Below, one piece after another: positions 1 to 6,827 of a stretch of DNA of 9,579 bases. The notes under the pieces are model-generated. The model was not told the origin of the DNA, made no database searches, and saw nothing but the letters and a program-made list of their open reading frames with translations. This DNA comes from DATKKX01 sp035542775 (GTDB lineage Bacteria; Planctomycetota; Phycisphaerae; UBA1845; UTPLA1). The stretch covers positions 1 to 9,579 of the forward strand of contig DATKKX010000437.1 in the NCBI GenBank assembly GCA_035542775.1, written 5' to 3'. A program made the position numbers and the translations under genes. The stretch's first letter is position 1. Each line of letters opens with the position of its first letter.

Positions 1-69
1 AAAGCAGTGAGTTCACAGCTTTCTGATCTCAGCCCGGACAATCCCGACGCCATGTTTGCAGGGGGTTGA
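1..69 (+). CDS. Possible 3' end of an upstream gene (partial)
   Basis: The first 22 codons are open in frame 1 and end at a TGA at 67-69; the other two plus frames stop within the first 26 bases. The visible tail reads KAVSSQLSDLSPDNPDAMF and ends in AGG. It lies 37 bp upstream of the GspF/PilC-type gene on the same strand, so it could be the end of the preceding gene of a secretion or pilus operon. ATPases of the GspE/PilB or PilT type often precede such genes, but the tail is too short to recognise. Only the open frame and its position support this call. Confidence 0.4.
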   Translation, partial: KAVSSQLSDLSPDNPDAMFAGG

Positions 70-106
70 CCGCTGAAATCGACGACCGATCGCCGGAGAG
101 ACTGTT

Positions 107-1339
107 ATGCCCGCTTTCGCGTATGTTGCTCGCGACGATACCGGCGCCCTGGTCGAGGGTGAGGTCAGCGCCGCTTCCCCGGCGGAAGCCGCGAAGATCA
201 TCCGCGGCGACGGCAAGTTCGTCGTTCGTATCGCTCCCCAGGGCAGCCGCGCCGCCGCCAAGCCCAAGCCTGCCGGTACGGGGGCAACGTCCTTCTTCGG
301 AGAGAAGTTCAGGCCCGAAGACCTGATCTATTTCACCAATCAGCTCGCCGTCATGGTGGAGACCGGCGTTTCCCTGGCCGACGCCCTGGACGCCTGCAAG
401 CACGAAGGCAACTCGCCTCGCTTCGCCCGCGCCCTGGATGCCGTGATCGACCAGGTCAACGGCGGGTCTGAGTTCTCCGCGGCCCTGGCCGAGCATCCCA
501 AGGTTTTCCCGGCCATTTATGTCGCCCTCATCAAGGCCTCGGAGGCCTCGGGCATGATGGGCCCCATGCTGGAACGATTGGCCCAACACCTTGGAGCCCA
601 GCGGGAGATGACCAAGAAGATCAAAGGGGCGGTCACCTACCCCATTGTGATGTTCGTCTTTGCCATCGGCGTGACCATCTTCCTGATGACCTATGTGCTG
701 CCGAAATTCTCCGCGATCTACGCCGGTCGCGAGGCCACTCTGCCGGCCGCGACTCGGGCTCTTATGGCCTTCAGCGGTGGTCTGGTCAGCTATGGCCCCT
801 ACGTCCTTGGCGCATTGGTCCTCCTGATCGGCGGGGCCGTCTGGTACCTCCGCACGCCCGAGGGCCGGGTGAAGATCGACGCCGTGAGGTTTCGCATCCC
901 GGTGATCGGTCCCCTTTTTCACCAGACCTATCTTGCCCGCAGCTTGCACACGCTGGGTACGATGATCCAGTCCGGCGTCTCGGTCCTGGATGCCGTCAGC
1001 CTGACTTCCAACGTCTGCGGCAGCCTGGCCTACGAGCGAATGTGGAACGCCGTCCGCGATCGGATCGAATCCGGCAAGCAGGTCTCTGACGCCCTGGCCG
1101 ACTATGAGCACGTGCCCAAGGCGATCAAGAAAATGATCAGCGCCGGGGAACGCGGCGGACAACTGGGACCGGTCATGGAGCGGGTCGCCCGGCACTGCGA
1201 GTCCGACCTCAACGTCTCCATCAAGACGCTGACCAGCATGATCGAGCCGGCCATCGTCATGTTCCTCGGCGTCATCGTGGGCGGACTGGTCCTGGCCCTC
1301 CTGCTGCCGATCTTCACGATCTCCAAGGCGCTGCACTGA
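107..1339 (+). CDS. Type II secretion system F / type IV pilus PilC family platform protein
   Basis: This 410-residue protein is the inner-membrane platform that works with the assembly ATPase to add or remove pilin-like subunits in type II secretion or type IV pilus machines. The length is normal for the family. After an N-terminal cytoplasmic region (about 1-70) it shows the family's internal duplication: GVSLADALDA at 87-96 is echoed by GVSVLDAVSL at 290-299, and SEASGMMGPMLERLA at 145-159 by AGERGGQLGPVMERVA at 346-361. Hydrophobic segments lie at about 178-198, 229-247 and 380-402, the expected three-helix topology with the last helix near the C-terminus. A GGAGAG Shine-Dalgarno at 95-100, 6 nt before the ATG, supports the start. 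The family is clear; GspF versus PilC cannot be decided because no ATPase or pilin gene is visible in the window. Confidence 0.93.
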   Translation: MPAFAYVARDDTGALVEGEVSAASPAEAAKIIRGDGKFVVRIAPQGSRAAAKPKPAGTGATSFFGEKFRPEDLIYFTNQLAVMVETGVSLADALDACKHEGNSPRFARALDAVIDQVNGGSEFSAALAEHPKVFPAIYVALIKASEASGMMGPMLERLAQHLGAQREMTKKIKGAVTYPIVMFVFAIGVTIFLMTYVLPKFSAIYAGREATLPAATRALMAFSGGLVSYGPYVLGALVLLIGGAVWYLRTPEGRVKIDAVRFRIPVIGPLFHQTYLARSLHTLGTMIQSGVSVLDAVSLTSNVCGSLAYERMWNAVRDRIESGKQVSDALADYEHVPKAIKKMISAGERGGQLGPVMERVARHCESDLNVSIKTLTSMIEPAIVMFLGVIVGGLVLALLLPIFTISKALH

Positions 1340-1401
1340 GCCGCGCCGGACCCGAATTTCGGCCAGTGGCACTCGTCGCCAGGACAGGCTATAAAGCCTT
1401 C

Positions 1402-2643
1402 ATGACGACTACGGAGATCTATCAGCACCAACGGCTTGACAGCGGCGTCGAGCTCGCGGCCCTCCCGATCGAGGGGCGTCGGACGACCGCTTACGAGATT
1501 CGCATCCTCGCCGGTCTGGCCGATGAGCCGGAAGAGAAACTGGGCCTGGCTCGCATTGTCGACGAAACCATCGACAAAGGCAGCGCGAAACGCACCGCCC
1601 GGGAGGTTTCCGACGCATTTGACGCCATTGGCGCCGACGTCTCCTCCGGCGTCGGCCGCGAATCGTTCGTTTTCCGGTGCAGTTGTCTGCCGGAGTACGT
1701 CGAGCAGGCCTTGACGCTTCACGCCGAGATGCTGCGGATGCCCGTCTTTCCCGAGGAATTCGTCAAGGTCGCCCTCGAGTTGGGGCAACAGGAATTGACC
1801 GCACTGGAGGACGACCCTGGCGAATTGACCCGCAAGCTCCTGGCCCCGCATGCCTTCGGCCGCCTGCTTGGTCGCCATGAGCTGGGTACGCGTGAAACCC
1901 TGGAGGGCATCACGCGTCAGGACGTTCTCTCGTATTGGCGGCGCTTCTTCGTCGCCTCTCGCATGCAAATGGTCATCGCCGGCGCGGTCGACGTGCCCAG
2001 GATTGCCCGGCATGTTGACGGCCTCTTCGACGGATTCGGCCAGGGCGGCGCTGATGGCAGAACCGCCTTTCGCGTCGATTTCTCCCCCGGCACCCACCAT
2101 CATGACAAGGAGCTCGAGCAGCAGCACATCCTCATGTGCTGGCCGGGCGTTCCGGTGCCCGACGACGACTACGCCGCCGAGCGCGTCGTGCTCACCGTGC
2201 TCGGCCGCGGCATGAGCTCCAGGCTGTTCACCGAGGTGCGGGAGAAGCAGGGCCTGGTTTATTCGGTGGGGGCCTGGGACGACCACCCGCGTGGAGCCGG
2301 CATGATCTTCATCGGCGCATCGACCACTCCCGCCCGCAGCGCCCAGACCGTCCGCGCCCTGCTGAGGGAGGTCGACCGCTTGAGCGAGGATGTCACCGAG
2401 GAGGAACTGGCCCGCGCCAAGGTCCGGATCATCGCCAAGTCGCAGACCCACGGCGACATCACCCGGGCGCGCGCGGGCGAGCTGGGCAGCGACCTGTTCC
2501 ATTACGGCCGGCCCGTGCCGTTGACTGAGAAGAACGAGCGGGTCACCGCGGTGAGCGTCGCCGATGTGCGGCGGTATCTGGCCGCGCACCCGCGAGACAA
2601 GCTGTGCATGATGACCCTGGGACCGAAGGTGGCGGAGAATTGA
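1402..2643 (+). CDS. M16 family peptidase subunit lacking the zinc site (non-catalytic partner)
   Basis: A 413-residue member of the pitrilysin/mitochondrial processing peptidase family (M16). Where active members have HxxEH, this protein has RIVDE at residues 51-55 (LGLARIVDETIDKGS, matching AGVSHFVEHMCFKGT of the next gene), so both zinc histidines and the catalytic glutamate are gone. The C-terminal half keeps the substrate-binding Arg/Tyr pair in SSRLFTEVREKQGLVYSVG: R274 and Y287. In known two-subunit bacterial M16B enzymes one subunit supplies zinc and the other the R/Y pair; this gene looks like the R/Y subunit. A GTG at 1366 would add 12 residues (MALVARTGYKAF). I prefer the ATG at 1402 because the family fold normally begins just before the RLDSGVELAALP stretch and the product then equals its partner in length. 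Neither start has a strong ribosome site. It lies 62 bp after the GspF/PilC-type gene and 130 bp before its partner. Confidence 0.88.
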   Translation: MTTTEIYQHQRLDSGVELAALPIEGRRTTAYEIRILAGLADEPEEKLGLARIVDETIDKGSAKRTAREVSDAFDAIGADVSSGVGRESFVFRCSCLPEYVEQALTLHAEMLRMPVFPEEFVKVALELGQQELTALEDDPGELTRKLLAPHAFGRLLGRHELGTRETLEGITRQDVLSYWRRFFVASRMQMVIAGAVDVPRIARHVDGLFDGFGQGGADGRTAFRVDFSPGTHHHDKELEQQHILMCWPGVPVPDDDYAAERVVLTVLGRGMSSRLFTEVREKQGLVYSVGAWDDHPRGAGMIFIGASTTPARSAQTVRALLREVDRLSEDVTEEELARAKVRIIAKSQTHGDITRARAGELGSDLFHYGRPVPLTEKNERVTAVSVADVRRYLAAHPRDKLCMMTLGPKVAEN

Positions 2644-2673
2644 GCATGGCCGTGTAACGCTGCCCTTCTGTCG

Positions 2674-2716
2674 TGTGCCACTGCTCTGTGAGCAGTGCGG
2701 CCGCCTGGCTGGCACA
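2674..2716. repeat. Nested palindrome between the two M16 genes
   Basis: The outer arms TGTGCCA (2674-2680) and TGGCACA (2710-2716) are exact reverse complements. Inside them CACTGCTC (2679-2686) and GAGCAGTG (2690-2697) form an 8-bp perfect stem with a TGT loop, sharing two bases with the outer arm, so the two stems compete at their edge or stack. The 13 nt between the inner stem and the right outer arm are GC-rich (CGGCCGCCTGGC). This could be a dispersed palindromic (REP-like) element, an attenuator or processing site setting the ratio of the two peptidase subunits, or a terminator. No U-run follows it, so a classical intrinsic terminator is unlikely. Confidence 0.7.
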
Positions 2717-2773
2717 GAACCCGGGCGACCGAACGTTTATGGTTGAGACCGAGCCCCGAGACTGATCGAGCTT

Positions 2774-4015
2774 ATGAATACCGAGAACCCCTTCGTCGAG
2801 CATACCCTTCCCAACGGTCTGCGGATCGTTATTGAGCCCATGCCCCACGTGCAGAGCGTCGCGTCGGGCTTTCTCGTTCAGACCGGCTCCCGCGACGAAT
2901 CACCAGACCTTGCCGGCGTCTCCCATTTCGTCGAGCACATGTGCTTCAAAGGTACCCATCACCGCACCTGGCGGGACATCACCCGCGACTTCGACAACAT
3001 GGGCAGCACCTACAACGCCTACACCTCCAAAGAGCGGACCTTTTACTTCGGCTGGGTTCGCCCCGAGGACGCCGAAAAGCAGCTCGAGCTCCTCGCCGAC
3101 ATGATGCGTTCCGTCTTCCCCCCCGACGAGTTCGAGACGGAAAAGAAGGTCATCCTCGAGGAGATCGCCATGTCGGAGGATCAGATCGAGGACCGTGTCT
3201 ACGATCTGATCCATGAGAAGGCCTATGCCGGACATCCCCTCGGCTGGCCGGTGCTGGGCACGGCGCAGTCCATCGCCGCCATGACCCGCGACCAGTTGTA
3301 TGCCTATTTCGAGTCGCGTTATCACCCCGCGAACATGATCCTCCTCGTCGCCGGCGCGGTGGACCCGAAGGACGCCATCGCCATGGCCGAGCGGATCTGC
3401 GGCGACTGGACGCCCAAGTCGCCCCGCCCCCGCCGCGCGGAGCCGCCTGCCTGGACCGAGCAAACCACCACCGCCCAGGTCGATCGCTTTCAGCAACAAG
3501 CGTTGCTCGTGGCATTCGCTGCTCCCTCCGCGGCCCACGACGACCGCGAAACCGCCGATGTCCTCGCCTCGATCCTGGGCGGCCACAATTCACGGTTCTT
3601 CTGGAACATCGTCCAGGCCGGGATCGCTCCCCACGTGGCCGCCGGCCGCCTTGACTACTGCGATGCCGGCATGATGATCGCGTTCGGTTTCTGCGAGCCG
3701 CGGAACGTCGAGCAACTCTACGAGGCGGTCAAGGCCGAAATCGCCAGGATCAGCAGCCAGGGAGTCAACGACGACGAGGTCCAGCGGGTCAAGAATCGAA
3801 CGCGGACCGGACTGGCTACCGAGGCCGAATCACCTTATTACCGGCTGATGCAGCTCGGCGGCGATGTTGACGTCCTCGGGCGCCCGCGGACCGTCGCCGA
3901 GCGCCTTGCCGCGGTTGAGCGGGTCACCGCCGACCGGATCCGCCAGTACATGCAGACCTGGCCCCTGGACAAGAATGGCTACTTCGCCAGCCTGGGCCCG
4001 CGCGCCTGGCCATGA
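2774..4015 (+). CDS. M16 family zinc peptidase, catalytic subunit
   Basis: A 413-residue M16 peptidase with an intact inverted zinc motif HFVEH at residues 51-55 (H51, E54, H55), inside GVSHFVEHMCFKGT. The third zinc ligand is E129 or E130 in KKVILEEIAMSEDQ, at the usual distance of about 75 residues. N-terminal family signatures NGLRIVIE (14-21) and NAYTSKERTFYF (81-92) are present. In the C-terminal half SRFFWNIVQAGIAPHVAAG keeps R274, but the position that is Tyr in the partner (287) is His, so the substrate-binding R/Y pair is incomplete. The natural reading is a heterodimer with the upstream gene, each subunit supplying what the other lacks. No signal peptide is visible, so it probably acts in the cytoplasm or needs another export route. 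The Shine-Dalgarno is weak (GAG at 2768-2770). It ends 180 bp from the converging phosphoesterase gene. Confidence 0.95.
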   Translation: MNTENPFVEHTLPNGLRIVIEPMPHVQSVASGFLVQTGSRDESPDLAGVSHFVEHMCFKGTHHRTWRDITRDFDNMGSTYNAYTSKERTFYFGWVRPEDAEKQLELLADMMRSVFPPDEFETEKKVILEEIAMSEDQIEDRVYDLIHEKAYAGHPLGWPVLGTAQSIAAMTRDQLYAYFESRYHPANMILLVAGAVDPKDAIAMAERICGDWTPKSPRPRRAEPPAWTEQTTTAQVDRFQQQALLVAFAAPSAAHDDRETADVLASILGGHNSRFFWNIVQAGIAPHVAAGRLDYCDAGMMIAFGFCEPRNVEQLYEAVKAEIARISSQGVNDDEVQRVKNRTRTGLATEAESPYYRLMQLGGDVDVLGRPRTVAERLAAVERVTADRIRQYMQTWPLDKNGYFASLGPRAWP

Positions 4016-4042
4016 CGCGCGCGTGTCTCAACAGAAGCCCAC

Positions 4043-4181
4043 CACGAAGAGCACGAAGAACACGAAGAAGAACTCGGCAAAAGACGTTTCGAGACTGCTG
4101 AGTCTCTCCACCGAAGCCCACGTTGTCGGATGGATCCTTCGCTCCTATCGTGCCCTTATTAGTCTGCCTTCGTGCTTCGTG
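4043..4181. repeat. Inverted arrays of a 9-bp unit in the first convergent spacer
   Basis: The left arm has three head-to-tail 9-bp units, CACGAAGAG then CACGAAGAA twice (4043-4069). The right arm has the opposite strand twice, CTTCGTG at 4168-4174 and 4175-4181, there with a 7-bp period. CCACGAAG at 4042-4049 can pair with CTTCGTGG at 4175-4182. Between the arms lies a perfect 6-bp hairpin, GAGACT/AGTCTC with loop GCTG (4091-4106). The whole sits in the 180-bp gap between two genes that end facing each other, so it may act as a two-way transcription end, but no U-run accompanies the hairpin. A frame across it reads as a Thr-Lys-rich peptide (TTKSTKNTKKN), which I take as noncoding. Confidence 0.75.
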
Positions 4182-4195
4182 GGGAGCAAACCGCC

Positions 4196-4696
4196 CTAGC
4201 GAATTTCCTGCCCCGTGTCGATGCGCCAGAACCGCAGGTCGTCGGCGAGCAGATCAAGCGTCGCGACAGTCTTGATCGCCGCCCGATGCAGCGCCCCCGG
4301 ATTGATGATCCGGCAACGCCCCTTGCGTCGGTCCGCGTAACGATGGGTATGGCCGTAGAACAGGTAATCCAGCGTCGGGTCTTCCGCTGCGCGCCTGAAC
4401 TCCTTCTCGTGGCCGTGGCAGACGGCGATTCGCTTACCGTCGATCTCCATCCGCACGGGCTCTTGCGGCCAGGGCAATCCCAGCGTGGCCACGTATTCCC
4501 GCAGGCTCGCTGACGGGGCGTCGCAATTGCCCCACACGAAAGCGGCATCGTGCCCGGCCAGCTCGGCCAGCACGTCCGCCCCGCAGATATCGCCGCAGTG
4601 AAACAGCTTCTTCGCCCCGCGCTGCGTCAGGAGTTCCACGGCCTGGGCGGTCGTCACCGTGTCGCCATGACTGTCCGACATGATGCCCACAAGCAT
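4196..4696 (-). CDS. YfcE-like metallophosphoesterase (phosphodiesterase)
   Basis: A 166-residue calcineurin-like phosphoesterase of the small YfcE/MJ0936 group, which hydrolyses phosphodiesters with two metal ions; the physiological substrate of most members is unknown. All metal-site blocks are visible in order: SDSHGD (D8, H10), CGDICG (D36), GNCD (N57, D59), CHGHE (H94, H96) and YGHTH (H116, H118), followed by the group's INPGAL at 131-136. No signal peptide or membrane segment is present, so it is cytoplasmic. Length is typical. A GGAG Shine-Dalgarno (complement of 4705-4708), 8 nt before the ATG, supports this start over the internal ATG at codon 6. It is divergent from the DUF488 operon and convergent with the M16 genes, so it is probably transcribed alone. 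Confidence 0.93.
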   Translation of the reverse strand: MLVGIMSDSHGDTVTTAQAVELLTQRGAKKLFHCGDICGADVLAELAGHDAAFVWGNCDAPSASLREYVATLGLPWPQEPVRMEIDGKRIAVCHGHEKEFRRAAEDPTLDYLFYGHTHRYADRRKGRCRIINPGALHRAAIKTVATLDLLADDLRFWRIDTGQEIR

Positions 4697-4776
4697 GCGT
4701 GCTGCTCCGTTTGACCGCCTCCGTCCGTCTTCAGGTCGATTCCGGCCAGCTCGCGGATTTCCGCGTTGCGGGCCGT

Positions 4777-4792
4777 ATTATGCTCGGCCGAG
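4777..4792 (-). promoter_or_regulatory. Candidate -10 box and palindrome upstream of the phosphoesterase gene
   Basis: On the minus strand CATAAT (complement of 4777-4782) matches five of six positions of the TATAAT consensus and would give a leader of about 74 nt before the ATG at 4696. Immediately upstream on that strand is a perfect 10-bp palindrome CTCGGCCGAG (4783-4792), which would sit in the -10/-35 spacer and could be an operator. No good -35 box lies at the right distance, so this is a weak prediction. Confidence 0.25.
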
Positions 4793-4817
4793 CTCTCTGT
4801 TGACAGCATCCGAATCG

Positions 4818-4846
4818 TTGCCGCCGGCCGCCGGCGGCGATAGTAT
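4818..4846 (+). promoter_or_regulatory. Weak candidate promoter for the DUF488 operon
   Basis: TTGCCG (4818-4823) and TAGTAT (4841-4846) are spaced by 17 bp and each match four of six positions of the sigma-70 consensus; the implied start near 4853 gives a leader of about 40 nt to the ATG at 4893. The spacer region contains an interrupted GC palindrome, GCCGCC (4820-4825) and GGCGGC (4833-4838). This is suggestive at best; a perfect TTGACA at 4800-4805 has no -10 box at a usable distance. Confidence 0.25.
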
Positions 4847-4892
4847 GGTTGCCAACGCAGCAAAAGGACGCCTGTCACCCTAAGGAGGCCCA

Positions 4893-5402
4893 ATGTCCGC
4901 GCAGCTCACTTTCTTTACTATCGGGCACGGAACGGCGGAGCTGGACGTCTTGTTCAAGGTGCTCGCCGCACAGACCGTGGACATCCTGGTGGATGTCCGC
5001 AGCAGCCCCTATAGCCGCTACGTTCCGCAGGCCAACCGCGAAATCCTCTCCGCCGCAGCCCAGCGCCACGGCGTGAGATACGTGTTCCTCGGCGCTGAGC
5101 TGGGCGGCCGCCCCGCTGATCAGACCATGATGCTGCCGAACGGCAAGCCCGATTACACTGAAATGGCTGCCACCGAGTCCTACCGCCGCGGCATTGAGGC
5201 CCTGGCCGGTCTGGCCGACGGCCATCGGGTCTGCCTGATGTGCTCCGAGGAGGACCCTGCCAACTGTCACCGGACGCTGCTGGTGTCCGAGACGCTGGTC
5301 GGGCAGGGGCATAACGTCCTGCACATCCGTCACGACGGTCACGTTGAAACCCACGCCCAAGTCGTCAACCGCCGCAGCGGCGGGCAACTGGCTCTGTTTT
5401 GA
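4893..5402 (+). CDS. DUF488 family protein (first of a tandem pair)
   Basis: A 169-residue DUF488 protein. The family is widespread and its biochemical activity is not established to my knowledge. Diagnostic blocks are present in order: TIGHG at 9-13, LVDVRSSPYSRY at 32-43, LGAELGGR at 66-73, and CLMCSEEDPANCHR at 114-127, which holds the conserved C117-x7-C125-H126-R127 cluster. A further conserved tail, HIRHDGHVETH, spans 144-154. Length is typical for the family. No export signal is seen, so it is cytoplasmic. A very strong ribosome site, AAGGAGG at 4882-4888, sits 4 nt before the ATG and fixes the start. It leads a compact operon: the second DUF488 gene begins 9 nt after its stop and a dual-OB-like gene follows. 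Confidence 0.92.
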   Translation: MSAQLTFFTIGHGTAELDVLFKVLAAQTVDILVDVRSSPYSRYVPQANREILSAAAQRHGVRYVFLGAELGGRPADQTMMLPNGKPDYTEMAATESYRRGIEALAGLADGHRVCLMCSEEDPANCHRTLLVSETLVGQGHNVLHIRHDGHVETHAQVVNRRSGGQLALF

Positions 5403-5411
5403 AGGCTGTTT

Positions 5412-5876
5412 ATGCGAATCCACACCATGGGCTTCACCGGCAAATCCGCGGAGACTTTCTTCACCCGGCTTCGCGACGCCGGTGTTGCCAAGCTGATCGA
5501 CATCCGTCGGAGCAGCAACACGCTCTACTGCGGCTTCACGCGCATGCGCGATCTGCCCTTCCTCCTGGACCGCCTCTGCGGCATTCCGTACGTGCATGAG
5601 CCCCAGTTCGCCCCGTCGATGGAGCTGTTGCGGGACTATCAGCGGTGGATGAAGGAAAAGAAGAAGCCGCCGGAGATCTGGCCGGAGTACGTTCGCCGCT
5701 TCAGCGCCGAGCTCGCCGCCCGGCCTATCGTGCAGGTCTTTCGGCAACACGCATCCGGGGTGGCCAGCCTCTGCCTGCTCTGCACCGAGGCCAAACCCGA
5801 CTATTGCCACCGCCGATTGCTGGCGGAATACATCCAGGAGAACGAAAACCCCCGACCCGAGATCGTGCACTTGTAG
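5412..5876 (+). CDS. DUF488 family protein (second, shorter type)
   Basis: A 154-residue DUF488 protein of a different subtype from its neighbour. It begins HTMGFTGKSAETFF (4-17) where the first has TIGHG, then LIDIRRSSNT (28-37) in place of LVDVRSSPYS, a lysine-rich middle WMKEKKKPPEIWPEY (79-93), and LLCTEAKPDYCHRR at 122-135 with the same C124-x7-C132-H133-R134 cluster. It lacks the LGGR block and the HxxHDGHxExH tail of the first paralogue. This degree of difference suggests two long-separated subfamilies kept together rather than a recent duplication. GAAGG at 5401-5405, 6 nt before the ATG, is the ribosome site and overlaps the TGA (5400-5402) of the upstream gene, so the two are probably translationally coupled. 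Activity unknown. Confidence 0.9.
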   Translation: MRIHTMGFTGKSAETFFTRLRDAGVAKLIDIRRSSNTLYCGFTRMRDLPFLLDRLCGIPYVHEPQFAPSMELLRDYQRWMKEKKKPPEIWPEYVRRFSAELAARPIVQVFRQHASGVASLCLLCTEAKPDYCHRRLLAEYIQENENPRPEIVHL

Positions 5877-5883
5877 GGACATC

Positions 5884-6606
5884 ATGGCGGCCGACAATCT
5901 GCTCGTGATCAGCGTGACGCGCTTGGGCGACGGCATATGCGTGGCCTGCGTCGACGAAGCCGGCAGGTGGATTCGTCCCACCCGCCAGGAGCCGGATGGA
6001 TGGAGGCAGCTCCGTCTCGGCGCCCTCCGCGATGACCGCGGTCAGATCGTGGTCAAGGCGGGGAATGTCGTGCACTGGCCGATGGGCCGGCCTGCGCCCC
6101 GCGAGGTGCACAGCGAAGACGTGTTCGTCGGCGCCGCCCACCCCCGGCTGGTGCGGGCACTCGCCCCGGCCGAGCTGGCCGCCCGATGCCAGAACCTCTG
6201 CGAGGAAGGTTTCCTCGGCTTTCTGCGTGGGACGGATCGCAGCCTGATGCTGCTTCGGCCCCAGTTGATCGAGCAGGTGTCGTTCTCGATCCGCGGCAAG
6301 GGCGGCGTCGCGGCGAGGATTCTTGTTGCCAGTGACGCCGGGCACCAGGACTTGAGCGTGACCGACCTCGCCTGGCGGGCTTTGGGCCGGGACCTGCTGG
6401 ACCGCTCCCGCGCGGATGCCCTGTCCTGGAAGCCCACCGAGTTCCTGCGCCACACCGGCCTGACCGTCCGCTATCTCGCCGTCGGCAAAGGCCAACCCTG
6501 GCACGAGGGGCCCCTGCACCCCGTCTCGGGCCGATTCTGGCCCTTCGTCACGACGGTATTCACCGACCCGCCGGTTAGCACCCAGATCGACTACGCAAAC
6601 CTCTGA
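5884..6606 (+). CDS. Dual OB-fold-like protein of unknown function
   Basis: A 240-residue protein that I assign tentatively to the dual OB-containing domain family. The N-terminal part is beta-rich and opens LLVISVTRLGDGICVACVD then EAGRWIRPTR (6-34), resembling the first OB half of that family. The C-terminal part runs from VTDLAWRAL (159-167) through LTVRYLAVGKGQPW (193-206) to GRFWPFVTTVFTDPP (216-230), fitting a second beta-barrel half. OB folds commonly bind single-stranded nucleic acid, so a nucleic-acid role is likely but inferred. There is no nuclease, helicase or membrane motif. AGGGA at 5875-5879 overlaps the TAG stop of the preceding DUF488 gene and lies 4 nt from this ATG, so the gene is almost certainly co-transcribed and coupled with the DUF488 pair. 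The coding call is firm; the family call is moderate. Confidence 0.8.
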   Translation: MAADNLLVISVTRLGDGICVACVDEAGRWIRPTRQEPDGWRQLRLGALRDDRGQIVVKAGNVVHWPMGRPAPREVHSEDVFVGAAHPRLVRALAPAELAARCQNLCEEGFLGFLRGTDRSLMLLRPQLIEQVSFSIRGKGGVAARILVASDAGHQDLSVTDLAWRALGRDLLDRSRADALSWKPTEFLRHTGLTVRYLAVGKGQPWHEGPLHPVSGRFWPFVTTVFTDPPVSTQIDYANL

Positions 6607-6640
6607 GAGCCGGACGAGAATCAACCCGACTGGTCTCGCG

Positions 6641-6807
6641 CACCACGAAGCACACGAAGGATACGAAAAGAGTTGAAAAGGCTTCGGATGTTGTGTGAAT
6701 GGCGATCGTTCTCTCAGAACGCGCCCCGGGCGCCTGGCCCGCACCTCGCCGAAAGCTTTATGCCATGACCTCATTCGTCCTTCGTGTTCTTCGCGGTCTT
6801 CGTGGTG
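6641..6807. repeat. Inverted arrays of the 9-bp unit in the second convergent spacer
   Basis: The left arm carries CACGAAG at 6644-6650 and 6653-6659 and a decayed TACGAAA at 6662-6668. The right arm carries the opposite strand at 6780-6786 (CTTCGTG), 6789-6795 (CTTCGCG) and 6798-6804 (CTTCGTG), all with a 9-bp period. The outer ends CACCACGAAG (6641-6650) and CTTCGTGGTG (6798-6807) are perfect 10-bp reverse complements. Inside are two hairpins: CGTTCT/AGAACG with loop CTC (6707-6721) and GCGCC/GGCGC with loop CCG (6721-6733). It fills the gap between the end of the dual-OB-like gene and the end of the converging Nmad3-like gene, the same setting as the element at 4043-4181. Confidence 0.8.
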
Positions 6808-6827
6808 AACCTCTGCGAGCGAGCCGG

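Noticed and set aside
29..1372. Long minus-strand open frame (447 codons) opposite the GspF/PilC-type gene
   Set aside because: It is antisense to a clear family member, its His/Gly/Asp-rich translation has no domain signature, and GC-rich genes often leave the antisense frame open.
1102..2715. Minus-strand open frame of 537 codons opposite the first M16 gene
   Set aside because: The M16 motifs on the plus strand explain this stretch; the antisense product has no recognisable features and overlaps two real genes.
3864..4199. Plus-strand frame ending in TTKSTKNTKKN across the first convergent spacer
   Set aside because: It is out of frame with the peptidase gene it overlaps, and the Thr/Lys tail is only the 9-bp repeat read in frame.
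4800..4805. Perfect TTGACA -35 hexamer upstream of the DUF488 operon
   Set aside because: No -10-like hexamer lies 15-19 bp downstream; the nearest one (4841) is 35 bp away.
4875..5981. Minus-strand open frame of 368 codons across the DUF488 pair
   Set aside because: It crosses two DUF488 genes with strong ribosome sites and conserved motifs, so it is their shadow.
5725..6774. Minus-strand open frame of 349 codons across the dual-OB-like gene
   Set aside because: It begins in the repeat-filled spacer and runs antisense to the operon; no family pattern is visible in it.
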